Below, piece after piece: positions 16,903-24,777 of a stretch of DNA of 24,832 bases. Source of the DNA: an uncultured Ruminococcus sp. (GTDB lineage: Bacteria > Bacillota > Clostridia > Oscillospirales > Ruminococcaceae); the NCBI GenBank assembly GCA_937910385.1, contig CALEPT010000244.1:1-24832 (forward strand). Reading direction: 5' to 3'. The notes below the pieces were generated by a model that saw only the letters and a list, made by a program, of their open reading frames with translations, was not told the origin of the DNA and did no database searches. Position 1 is the stretch's first letter. Each line of letters begins with the position of its first letter. Position numbers and translations under genes: made by a program.

Positions 16903-17946
16903 TCAATTCAATCTGAACTGATTATCGTTATTGCCAAGCGAAAGAAGGGTTCCGCAGGGAAGGCTTATCTCAACACCGTATGTGAGCCTCTGACCGTTAG
17001 AAGCATTAAATGTTCCATTGGTAGAATAATCCGTAACAAAATAACTGTTTGTAGCAGCATCATATCTGATAACACAATGCTTACGGCTTATTTTGGGTGC
17101 TACGACAACGATATTGGCAACATTACTGTCTCGTCCGATCACTACCTGCTCGCCGGGAGTCATCGAAAAATCTCCGCCTCTGAGCTCTCCTGCCGCACAA
17201 GTAAGGCTGTGGCTTACGGAAGGCTTCGGGAATACATCTGCCGAAACAGGAGCTTGGAAAGCTGCCGCGTCATTCTTTCCGCCTGCATATGATACGGCTT
17301 TTGACTTGCTGAGACCGATAGCAAATGCGCAGATAATGATTATGATAGTGAGCAGCATAAGTCCGAGAACATAACCTGCGGCCGTTTTGAAATTGTAGAA
17401 AGTATATGTAGATATACCGTATTCAACATTGTAAACCGTCCTTGATGTTATATTAAGACCGGTGGTTATGAGCTTTATTATGAATAAAACCGAAACGATC
17501 ATGGAATATACGTATGAAGGCTTATTGCCTATAAATCCTACCAAAGCCGCGCCAAGAAGGAAAAGCACAAGATAGACAGCAAGCTTTGATACTTCGCTCA
17601 TACCGTAATCAGATTCCGTGAAGCTCGCCGTATTGAAAACATTAATTCCATAAGCGGTCGAATCATTCATATCTGTTGCTCTGACATACATGAGCTTTGC
17701 CTGTTCGCTCTTTGAATAATCATCTATGTCCTTATCCGATTTTAGCATGGAATTATACTTTTTCAAATCCGAGTATATGGATACACCGGAATAATTAACC
17801 CTTGTATCATAGGGGGTCTGAAGAGAATTTCTGATGCTTACCTTTACGGAATAGAGCGGTGAGAAGAATGCCAATATCGCCATTATTACGAGAAGGAAGG
17901 CTACCGAGAGCCTTGCTATATTTTTTATCATAGTTTTATTATTCAT
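16903..17946 (-). CDS. Multi-pass membrane protein with C-terminal canonical FHA domain
   Basis: This 347-residue protein has a first transmembrane helix at about 11-32, a probably external segment (about 33-118), three more helices (about 121-140, 145-163, 189-211), and a cytosolic linker leading to an FHA domain (about 247-347). All FHA phosphothreonine-binding signatures are present: G271-R272-D, I-S287-R288-K-H290-C and S-T-N310-G-T-F. The ATG follows an ideal AGGAGGT SD. It lies 23 bp downstream of the zinc ribbon-FHA gene and is followed by the 14-bp hairpin. The FHA domain should dock a Thr-phosphorylated partner at the membrane. The external segment has no recognised fold. Confidence 0.9.
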   Translation of the reverse strand: MNNKTMIKNIARLSVAFLLVIMAILAFFSPLYSVKVSIRNSLQTPYDTRVNYSGVSIYSDLKKYNSMLKSDKDIDDYSKSEQAKLMYVRATDMNDSTAYGINVFNTASFTESDYGMSEVSKLAVYLVLFLLGAALVGFIGNKPSYVYSMIVSVLFIIKLITTGLNITSRTVYNVEYGISTYTFYNFKTAAGYVLGLMLLTIIIIICAFAIGLSKSKAVSYAGGKNDAAAFQAPVSADVFPKPSVSHSLTCAAGELRGGDFSMTPGEQVVIGRDSNVANIVVVAPKISRKHCVIRYDAATNSYFVTDYSTNGTFNASNGQRLTYGVEISLPCGTLLSLGNNDNQFRLN

Positions 17947-17969
17947 AATTTTTTACCTCCTGAGTAGTT

Positions 17970-18794
17970 TTATTCGCCTTCCGTTGATTCCCAGCTGAAG
18001 TTCTCACCGCAGAGAGGAACGAAAAGCAAGGTGGTCTTTCCTATTTCGATCTTATCATATGCCGAAAGCTTAGTGGTCTCAAGGACAACATCGCCATTAA
18101 GGTAAAAAAGCTCTCTTGAAGATCCCGGCTGAAGCAGGAACGCCTGATTTTTCGGCTCAAATACAATAACCGCATGGCGCTCTCTTGAGATCGATTTATC
18201 GCCCTCTATAACAACATCATTGCTCTTTCCTCTTCCGATGGAGCTCCTGCCCGTATAAATATTTATCGAAGTACCTTTCATCTCGCCGCTTATTACTACC
18301 AGCCAGCCGACTACAGGCTGTACGCCCTTCAAAAAGCTGTCAGGAGCAGATGTATCATAGTAACCGATGGTATGCTGATCTTCTTCGTTTGCCTCATTCG
18401 ATCTCTTGTTAACATCGTTTATAACGTCTGTTAATCCCCTCGCAGGCTCTGAAATCACCTGAGGTGAGGTAGGCTGATCCATGGGGACTGTGGGCTTATC
18501 CTCCAATGAGGGGTTTTTTACTCTTGCGCTTTCTGCCGGAACCGTCATAACATCTCCCTGACCGTTATCAACGGGAGCCGTAGGTTGATTATTTGGAACA
18601 GAAACAGGTCGCTGCTGAAATTGCTGAGGTTGCATCTGAGGTGGATTCATCCCCTGAGGTTGTTGAACAAAATGAGGGTTAACCTTCTGCGGATTGCCCT
18701 GCACAGGGCTCTGATTTCCTACATTGCAGTGAGGACATGTCTGAAATTTGCTTGCATCATAATAATGATTGTTCGGGCACTTGATTAGATTCAT
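17970..18794 (-). CDS. Soluble zinc ribbon-FHA adaptor protein
   Basis: This 274-residue protein has an N-terminal ribbon (C6-P-N-N-H10, C20-P-H-C23) that uses one Cys, one His and a CxxC pair. A Pro/Gln-rich flexible linker (about 28-155) contains three Thr motifs: M-T84-V-P-A, P-T102-V-P-M and E-E-D-Q-H-T142-I-G-Y. The C-terminal FHA domain (about 160-265) has I-G187-R188-G and I-S203-R204-E-R-H207. There is no membrane segment or signal peptide. The layout recalls GarA/OdhI-type proteins, in which a Thr in the tail is phosphorylated and read by an FHA domain; this is analogy, not homology of the whole protein. It follows a PP2C gene, matching the order at 24584-22867. The SD AAGGAG is perfect. 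Confidence 0.9.
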   Translation of the reverse strand: MNLIKCPNNHYYDASKFQTCPHCNVGNQSPVQGNPQKVNPHFVQQPQGMNPPQMQPQQFQQRPVSVPNNQPTAPVDNGQGDVMTVPAESARVKNPSLEDKPTVPMDQPTSPQVISEPARGLTDVINDVNKRSNEANEEDQHTIGYYDTSAPDSFLKGVQPVVGWLVVISGEMKGTSINIYTGRSSIGRGKSNDVVIEGDKSISRERHAVIVFEPKNQAFLLQPGSSRELFYLNGDVVLETTKLSAYDKIEIGKTTLLFVPLCGENFSWESTEGE

Positions 18795-18909
18795 AACTTT
18801 TCTCCTTTTTTAGATTTATTTGATCTTCTGACAGCACTTGCTGATCCCGAAGTCTTATTAAACACCGTCAATTTTATACACATACATATTTATGCAGCGT
18901 ACTTTAATG
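18795..18909. other. 115-bp gap, possible internal promoter
   Basis: The gap lies between the second PP2C gene and the zinc ribbon-FHA gene. The minus strand contains a consensus -35 TTGACA that overlaps the PP2C stop codon, followed by AT-rich sequence including TATGTAT and TATAAAA, but no -10 lies at an ideal spacing. I see no strong terminator. Confidence 0.3.
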
Positions 18910-19713
18910 TCAAGTGAATATATCGCCATTATAATGGATAACTATAGCTGTTGTATTATCCTGACTTCCTTTTGTGAGCTTCATTGCTGTTTCGGTAAGA
19001 TATTCGGCACAGCGACCCGCATTGAGTTTATATTCAAATGCAGATCTCATGATATCCGCATCCAAAAGGGTTTTAAATAGTCCATCGCTGCATAGTATTA
19101 TCATATCGTCGCCGACAAGGCTGAGCGGTATATCATTTATCTCCATGAGCTTAACTCCACCTATACCGATATAGCTGGTAAGAGCATCTTTGCGTTTAGT
19201 ATCGGCTTCATATTCGGTTTGGGATATCTCTCCCGCTTCAAGGCGCTTCTTGAGCAATTCTCCGTAATTGTGCTCTGCACATACGCTAAGTATCTCGTTC
19301 CGTCTTATGATATATATGTGGCTGTCGCCCACAGAAAGCCAATGGAGCTTATTGTCCTTTATATGAACAGCTACAATAGTTGTTCCCGCATTTATTGATT
19401 TGCCGTCCTCATCAAAATCATGTACTATAAGATCGGCTTCGTTTACCGCTTCTCTGAAAAACTGCGGAGGAAGACACTCTCCTTGTATGCCGCTGAATTT
19501 CCCGAGGATCATCTCTACGGTGACTTTGCTTGCAAGTTCGCCTCCGCTCAGACCGCCCATTCCGTCACAAACAACGGCAAGCAGTTCGTTATCCTTTTCA
19601 AGCCAACCGTAGCTGTCTTGCTGATTTTTACGGGTACCGAGTATTTGCGAGCCGCCTATCTCTATAAAAGGGATATCCTTAAGAGTTTTCAGCGTTGCGG
19701 TATTAATTTCCAT
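18910..19713 (-). CDS. PP2C-family Ser/Thr phosphatase (second copy)
   Basis: This is a 267-residue phosphatase when started at ATG 19711-19713. An upstream in-frame start at 19830 would add 39 residues of unrelated sequence overlapping the kinase gene. The chosen start has GGAG 9 bases upstream and overlaps the kinase stop (19703) by 11 bp, suggesting translational coupling. PP2C metal and catalytic motifs are present in order: R-K-N-Q-Q-D-S-Y, V-V-C-D-G-M-G-G, S-V-G-D-S-H, L-C-S-D-G-L-F and Q-D-N-T-T-A. It should remove phosphates from Ser/Thr residues placed by the cluster kinases. It is soluble, with no transmembrane segment. The immediate partner is probably the kinase-FHA protein encoded just upstream. 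Confidence 0.93.
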   Translation of the reverse strand: MEINTATLKTLKDIPFIEIGGSQILGTRKNQQDSYGWLEKDNELLAVVCDGMGGLSGGELASKVTVEMILGKFSGIQGECLPPQFFREAVNEADLIVHDFDEDGKSINAGTTIVAVHIKDNKLHWLSVGDSHIYIIRRNEILSVCAEHNYGELLKKRLEAGEISQTEYEADTKRKDALTSYIGIGGVKLMEINDIPLSLVGDDMIILCSDGLFKTLLDADIMRSAFEYKLNAGRCAEYLTETAMKLTKGSQDNTTAIVIHYNGDIFT

Positions 19714-21133
19714 TATAATCAACTCCGATCTCCAAAATACAGGTATCCCACGAAAGTGCGACCTTACTTCCGGGCTGTATAAGGTAATATATATCTTTTT
19801 CAAGGCGTGCGCCGTTAACGAACGTTCCATTGCTTGAAACGTCCTTCAGCAAAAATCCGTTATGCTCCGTGCTGTAGGTAACGGTGCAGTGGCAATTGCT
19901 TATCTGAGAATATTCCGAAAGGACTATATTGCACTTTGTATGCGAACGCCCGAGCATAAGCTCAACATCACAGGGCAGATACCAGATGTTTCCCTCCTGA
20001 TCCCCCTGAACAACTCTTATATACGGCATTGTAGCTGTGTAGATATTGAATGATATATCAAGCTTTGGAGCAGAATACGCAAGTTGAGGTTCAAGCTTAT
20101 CATACTCGCCCTGAGAAACAGGCTGATGAAATCCGGTATCTGACCGACGCACATAGTCATCAAGTAAATTTATAAGCATACTCACATTCTGGAGACGTTC
20201 GGTATAATTCAGCTTCAGCGCTATGTCAACAATATCGGATATTTCCTGAGTAACAAGCGGATTGATCTGATAAAGGGGTCTGTATCCTACCCCCTGCAGT
20301 CTGTCGGGAGCAGGAGGGATCGCCTCGCCCGATACAATAAGGTAAAAGCTGCACGCAAGAGAATACACATCCGTCCATGCGCCTTGTACGCCTGTAGTTG
20401 AATATTGCTCAGGAGGCGCAAACCCCGGCTTTAACACCACGGAAATATTCTGGCTCTCTTCCTGAGTGCAGTGCTTAGCATTTCCAAAATCTATGAGCTT
20501 TATATCTCCCGATGTAGTTATAAAAATATTTTCCGGACTTATATCTCTATGGAATATCTTATTCTGGTTATGTATCTTTTCGAGTGCTCTGCCTACCTGT
20601 ATTATAATGCGGCAGCAGAATTCATATGGTATCATTTCGCCTTTTTTTCGATAACTCCGGTAGAGCGATTTCAAATTCTCGCCCTCAAGAAACTCCATAA
20701 CGAAATAAGAGGTATTGTTTTCGTTAAAATAGTCTGTAATGTTAACTATTTCTTTTATGGCGGAAAGATATTTCAAAAAGGCAGCTTCCTCAAGGAATCT
20801 TTCTCTTCCGTGTTCAAAATATTTTCGCCTGATCTCATCAGACGGATCGATATTGACCTGCCCCGGAAGTCTTACAGATATATTGATAGGTGCATACTCC
20901 TTGATGGCACAGACGGCATTATTGTAAATATCAAACGCCTTATAAGTGATACCGAAACCGCCTATACCAAGTATACGTCCTATGATATAACGCTCCCCGA
21001 CGGTATGGAACAGCGGCAGAGCGCGCTCACTTCTGCTCTCGGTCTGATATGAGCACAAGCTGCATACTCCGTTATACATACTCTCTTTAAAGCAATCGGG
21101 ACATACATTTGTAAAATTCAAACTGTTCACCAC
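19703..21133 (-). CDS. Soluble Ser/Thr kinase with C-terminal FHA domain
   Basis: This 476-residue protein opens with a zinc ribbon (CPDC...CSLC). The kinase domain (about 47-330) is complete: G-I-G-G-F-G, K78 in A-I-K, H195-R-D197-I-S-P-E-N202 and D215-F-G. No transmembrane helix is present. The FHA domain (about 378-470) has L-G-R-S-H, I-S-N-C-H-C (Asn where Arg is usual) and V-S-S-N-G-T-F. The start is GTG: two GTG codons lie in tandem at 21128-21133, and the second overlaps the TGA of the VWA-FHA gene, giving GTGA. No in-frame ATG exists upstream and the SD is weak, so translation probably depends on the preceding gene. A soluble kinase carrying its own FHA could bind phosphorylated receptors and relay the signal. 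The PP2C gene overlaps its 3' end. Confidence 0.92.
   Translation of the reverse strand: MVNSLNFTNVCPDCFKESMYNGVCSLCSYQTESRSERALPLFHTVGERYIIGRILGIGGFGITYKAFDIYNNAVCAIKEYAPINISVRLPGQVNIDPSDEIRRKYFEHGRERFLEEAAFLKYLSAIKEIVNITDYFNENNTSYFVMEFLEGENLKSLYRSYRKKGEMIPYEFCCRIIIQVGRALEKIHNQNKIFHRDISPENIFITTSGDIKLIDFGNAKHCTQEESQNISVVLKPGFAPPEQYSTTGVQGAWTDVYSLACSFYLIVSGEAIPPAPDRLQGVGYRPLYQINPLVTQEISDIVDIALKLNYTERLQNVSMLINLLDDYVRRSDTGFHQPVSQGEYDKLEPQLAYSAPKLDISFNIYTATMPYIRVVQGDQEGNIWYLPCDVELMLGRSHTKCNIVLSEYSQISNCHCTVTYSTEHNGFLLKDVSSNGTFVNGARLEKDIYYLIQPGSKVALSWDTCILEIGVDYNGN
19711..19726 (-). promoter_or_regulatory. Shine-Dalgarno deciding the PP2C start
   Basis: GGAG at 19723-19726, 9 bases before ATG 19711-19713, lies inside the end of the kinase gene. 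It supports the internal start over the longer frame, whose extra N-terminus does not resemble PP2C sequence. Confidence 0.7.
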
Positions 21134-22860
21134 CTGACGCTCATTCTGGTCTTGCCTGCTGAAATGACATCTCCCTGAGAAAGAGCAATTCTTTCCTCTC
21201 CAAGCTTTTCACCGTTCAGATAAGTCCCGCTCGTCGATCCGTTGTCTTTGAGGTAATATGCATCATTGATATGCAGTATTGAAAAATGATATCTCGACAT
21301 ATTTACATCGTCAAAATAAACATCATTTTTTTGCGACCTCCCGACAGAAATGGAATCCTCGACTGCAAGCCGCAATTCATGTGTCTCCTTATTATCGCCA
21401 ATAACGCTTATAGTAATAACGCCTGATCTAACACTTCCGCTGAGAACATGGTGTTTCACGTTATTGGTGCTCTTACGTGCAACGACGCTTTCAATGACAC
21501 GTTCCGTATCGGGCACGCTCTCTTCGAGGGCGGATCCTTTGTCATAAGAGCGCTTTTTCAATACAAATATAACAACTCCCAATGCGAAAAGTACTATAAG
21601 CCCCAAGACTATCCACAGCCATACTGATTGGAAATGAGCATCGTGAGAATTATCCGAAAGCGACGAAGCATCGAGTCTGCCATAGATCGTTGCCGATATC
21701 TCATTTTCAACGGAGTTTTTCTCATTGGATTTATCGTATATCCCCGATACCGAAAGCGTATAATCTCCCGAATAAAAAGCTTCGGAAGCAGTAATAACTG
21801 CCGTATATTCCCCTTCGTCTTCCCGGTATGAAGCCGATTTGAGCTCGATTGATCTTAAAGCATCATGCAAATCATAATTGCCTATATCATCAGCATTCAA
21901 AACAGGCTCACTGAAACCTACTTCGATCTGATTATCTGCGATCTTTTCAAACGATATCATCTCGGGAGGCGTATTATCGGGGATCCACTTATGGGGATCA
22001 ATGGAAAATTCTTTGCTGTATCCTTCTTCTGAGCAATTGATCGTAAGGCTTCTCTTGCCCGATATGATATTATTTTCCGCAAGCGCTGATACCCTGTAGC
22101 AATTTCTGATCCTTTCGCTCAATGAATCATATACCTCCGAGCAGTTATCCGCATCTATAGCATACAGCTCACCGCCCGTAGTACGCACGAGTTCACCTAA
22201 TTCCTCCAACCCCGATGTGTCCGAAGTCTTTATACCCATAGCATATATCGGAATGCCTGCTTCCGTGAAAAGACCGCTTATCTCTTCAAACGAGCTTTTT
22301 CCGAGAGCTTCATCAAATCCGTCTGAAAAAACTATAACAACATCTCTTGCATTGCCGCCAACCTCTTTCTCGGAAATAAGGTCTCCTACTTTTTTCAGAG
22401 ACTCATAAAGGAAGGTCTCCTGATTGATGTTGGATATCGAGTTTACAGCCGTTTGGAAATTTTCGTTGATGCCGATGCCACTGTAAAGTGTCTCGAGAGT
22501 ACCTATCGAGATCAGCTTTACGCTGTCGTCGCTGCTTACGTAAGAATCGAGCGAACCAAGGAGTTCTTTTACAGCCCTCATCTGATCCGACGGAACAGAA
22601 CCCGAATCATCTATAAGGAAATAATAATTAACGGTATCACCCGATTCAGAAAATCTTTCAACCGATGCAACCTTGATCGGCTTATAATCGAGCAAGATCT
22701 CAATAGAATCTCTGCTGATATCGGAATCGCTGTTGGCATATATAGTTATCTCCGGCATTTCCGACTGTATCTGATCGACGGAAAACGCCTTTGCATTCAA
22801 TTCACAGATCGATGAAAGAGCAACAGCACTCATCATCAAAGCAGCTAATTTTTTTATCAT
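21127..22860 (-). CDS. VWA ectodomain / TM / cytosolic FHA membrane protein
   Basis: This 577-residue protein has a signal peptide (1-25). A VWA domain (about 75-250) carries the MIDAS D84-D-S-G-S88 and a later V-F-S-D-G-F-D strand. A beta-sandwich-like segment (about 290-395) includes I-E-V-G-F-S-E-P-V, as in bacterial Ig-like domains. A transmembrane helix lies at about 410-433 with K-K-R after it. A cytosolic FHA domain (about 470-577) has V-G-R-S-Q-K-N-D, M-S-R-Y-H-F and S-T-S-G-T-Y (Gly where Asn is usual). It shares the outside-VWA, inside-FHA plan of the protease at 4839-7790 but lacks the protease. VWA domains bind protein ligands through a metal ion. The start follows AAGGAT and lies 6 bp after the previous gene; the 3' end overlaps the kinase start. 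Confidence 0.92.
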   Translation of the reverse strand: MIKKLAALMMSAVALSSICELNAKAFSVDQIQSEMPEITIYANSDSDISRDSIEILLDYKPIKVASVERFSESGDTVNYYFLIDDSGSVPSDQMRAVKELLGSLDSYVSSDDSVKLISIGTLETLYSGIGINENFQTAVNSISNINQETFLYESLKKVGDLISEKEVGGNARDVVIVFSDGFDEALGKSSFEEISGLFTEAGIPIYAMGIKTSDTSGLEELGELVRTTGGELYAIDADNCSEVYDSLSERIRNCYRVSALAENNIISGKRSLTINCSEEGYSKEFSIDPHKWIPDNTPPEMISFEKIADNQIEVGFSEPVLNADDIGNYDLHDALRSIELKSASYREDEGEYTAVITASEAFYSGDYTLSVSGIYDKSNEKNSVENEISATIYGRLDASSLSDNSHDAHFQSVWLWIVLGLIVLFALGVVIFVLKKRSYDKGSALEESVPDTERVIESVVARKSTNNVKHHVLSGSVRSGVITISVIGDNKETHELRLAVEDSISVGRSQKNDVYFDDVNMSRYHFSILHINDAYYLKDNGSTSGTYLNGEKLGEERIALSQGDVISAGKTRMSVRW

Positions 22861-22866
22861 CTGATA

Positions 22867-23853
22867 TCATCCTTCACAAAAAGAAACAAAAACAAACTCC
22901 AGATCACATATGGCAAACCTATCTCTGTCATAAAGCTGTGTATTAACCTTTGCAGTTTTTCCATTGACAAGAGTTTCTCCAATACCTGAGTGCAGTATAT
23001 AACGTTTATTGACATTATCGTAAGCGAGTACAGTTGAAGGATCGATCCTGCTCATACCCGGATATTCCGAAAGGATATTCCTGCCGTTATGAAGCGTAAA
23101 ATCTCTTCCTAAAAGTGATCCTGCCACGCATACTATCCAACCCGCGACGGTATTTCCTGAAATAGCACCGTCAACAACACCCACCGTTTCAACGTCATCA
23201 TCTGTTATAGCCGCCTCGGAAATATTTTTATCTCCATGCGGCCGATCAATAAATCGTCTCATTGCCTCTGCTTTAACTGCAGTTTTAAAGCCTATTGCCT
23301 CGCCCGAGCTTTCCATCTCTCTCTCGATCCGTTTACTCTCCTCTATATTTCCCGATTCGCAGTGAGGACATTTGCTGAATTTAAAGCTGTCATAGAAATG
23401 TCCGTTAGGGCATCTTTCTACCCTTGACGCGATTTCCTGTTTATGTATAGGTTCTTCCTGTATTTGAGGCTCATCCTCACAAGCTGCGCTGTCAATGACG
23501 TCTTTGGTGAAAGCAGCATACATCTCTGCCTGCTCCGAGGTGAGAGGGATCGTTTTTACATCGTCCGGGTCTTCAGATGAAATGTTGATCGCCGCGGCAC
23601 CCTCCGATATTCCTTTTGCCGCATTTTCAACGTCGGCATTATGCGAACTATAGACTTTTCCATTTTTGCAATGTGGACATTCGAAGTATGTATCTGCGTT
23701 GTAATACCGTCCGCAGTCACATTTAACGATATTTTTATTCGGCATCGAATGTTTTATCAGGTGAACAAGCTTTCTGCTCTTGCTACAGTGAGGACACCGA
23801 TCGTATTTCTCATCATCATAGAAATGTCCGTTTTCGCATTTTATTATGCTCAT
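22867..23853 (-). CDS. Triple zinc ribbon protein with degenerate FHA-like domain
   Basis: This 328-residue soluble protein has three ribbons: C6-E-N-G-H10...C20-P-H-C23, C45-D-C47...C59-P-H-C62 and C148-P-N-G-H...C162-P-H-C165. Acidic linkers include V-K-T101-I-P-L and V-E-T223-V-G-V. The C-terminal domain (about 237-325) aligns by eye with the FHA domain of the protein at 17970-18794 (G-W-I-V-C-V-A-G versus G-W-L-V-V-I-S-G, and a shared G-R), but where that protein has S-R-E-R-H it reads S-R-I-D-P-S, with no His. Phosphopeptide binding is therefore uncertain. The gene starts 5 bp after the PP2C gene with GGAG close to the stop, and the pair mirrors the downstream PP2C + ribbon-FHA pair. Confidence 0.88.
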   Translation of the reverse strand: MSIIKCENGHFYDDEKYDRCPHCSKSRKLVHLIKHSMPNKNIVKCDCGRYYNADTYFECPHCKNGKVYSSHNADVENAAKGISEGAAAINISSEDPDDVKTIPLTSEQAEMYAAFTKDVIDSAACEDEPQIQEEPIHKQEIASRVERCPNGHFYDSFKFSKCPHCESGNIEESKRIEREMESSGEAIGFKTAVKAEAMRRFIDRPHGDKNISEAAITDDDVETVGVVDGAISGNTVAGWIVCVAGSLLGRDFTLHNGRNILSEYPGMSRIDPSTVLAYDNVNKRYILHSGIGETLVNGKTAKVNTQLYDRDRFAICDLEFVFVSFCEG

Positions 23854-23858
23854 CTCAG

Positions 23859-24584
23859 TTACTCCTCAGCAAATACGGCTATTGCCGAATAATTGTCCAT
23901 ATTTTTGCCCGAGCCGTTTATCAATATGACCTTTTTCATCTCCTCAAGCCACATTTGCGGATCAGTGCTCTTTTTAAGCAGCTTAATCATCTGTCGTTCA
24001 TCTATATATTCCCAAAAGCCGTCAGAGCACAGCAAAAACTGTTCTTTCCCTGTAAGGAGCATTGTTTCTCCGATCTGATACCTTGGGGTATCCCATTTTG
24101 TGCCAATGACCCTGATCAGCTTATTCCTGTCTATATGGCCCCTTATTTCGCTTTCTTTTATCTCGCCTGCGTTTACAAGCATCTGCGGAACACTGTGATC
24201 GAGAGTCCTCGTTATCAGCTTTCTTTTTTTAAAGCAATATAATCTTGAATCTCCTATGTGACCCCAAGTAAAAACATTTCCACAAATTAAAGCTGTAACC
24301 ATTGTGGTTTTCATAGAATTGAAATCGTTGCTCACACGCTGTTTTTCCATAACGTCAGCCTGAGCCGCTTCAAACATTTCTGCCAGCTGAGGCGATTCAG
24401 CAGAAAAATAAACTCTTTTCACAGCCTCAACGGCGGTTTTTGAAGCCACCTCTCCCTTTCCATGTCCGCCAAGACCATCCGCCAGAACAACGCAGCAGCC
24501 GTCGCTTTTATTAAAAGCGCCTATGCTGTCCTCATTATAAGGTCTGCTACCGCTTTCGGTAAGTGATGCAATAGTAATCCTCAC
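23859..24584 (-). CDS. PP2C-family Ser/Thr phosphatase (first gene of the cluster)
   Basis: This 241-residue phosphatase resembles the Stp/PrpC group in length. The motifs appear in order: S-R14-P-Y-N-E-D19, L-A-D36-G-L-G-G, H-I-G-D-S-R-L-Y, L-D-H-S-V-P, L-L-C-S-D-G-F-W and M-D-N-Y-S-A-I-A. These supply the two-metal site. There is no membrane segment. The start codon is GTG at 24582-24584, with AAGGAG ten bases upstream; no better ATG is available. About 250 bp without a gene lies upstream, so this is probably the first gene of the unit. In PrpC/PrkC pairs the phosphatase reverses the kinase; here it probably opposes the three active kinases. Confidence 0.95.
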   Translation of the reverse strand: MRITIASLTESGSRPYNEDSIGAFNKSDGCCVVLADGLGGHGKGEVASKTAVEAVKRVYFSAESPQLAEMFEAAQADVMEKQRVSNDFNSMKTTMVTALICGNVFTWGHIGDSRLYCFKKRKLITRTLDHSVPQMLVNAGEIKESEIRGHIDRNKLIRVIGTKWDTPRYQIGETMLLTGKEQFLLCSDGFWEYIDERQMIKLLKKSTDPQMWLEEMKKVILINGSGKNMDNYSAIAVFAEE

Positions 24585-24698
24585 GATCGGTATTCTCCTT
24601 TATAACATTAGTGACCATTCACACTTTATGAAGGCACTCTGTGCAAAGCAAGCACTCAGCAGTCTGAGGCAATAAAGGCAACATATTTACACAAAGCA

Positions 24699-24738
24699 AA
24701 AGAGCGCAGTATGCCTATCAAAGCATACAGCGCTCTTT
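24699..24738 (-). terminator. Hairpin, probable terminator of the next gene to the right
   Basis: AAAGAGCGCAGTATGC (24699-24714) and GCATACAGCGCTCTTT (24723-24738) pair with one mismatch around an 8-base loop. On the minus strand the stem is followed by a T-rich stretch (TTTTGCTTTG), which fits termination of a minus-strand gene beyond the window before this cluster begins. Confidence 0.6.
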
Positions 24739-24777
24739 GTAAACAATATTATATAAGTTAAGTTGACATAGTTAGCC

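Noticed and set aside
19714..19830. Longer N-terminus for the second PP2C phosphatase
   Set aside because: The extra 39 residues overlap the kinase FHA coding region, do not resemble PP2C sequence, and the internal ATG has a good SD.
15711..24584. Type VI or type VII secretion locus
   Set aside because: FHA, kinase and PP2C genes occur in such loci, but no EssC/FtsK-type ATPase, WXG100, TssB/C/K/M or VgrG-like gene is in the window.
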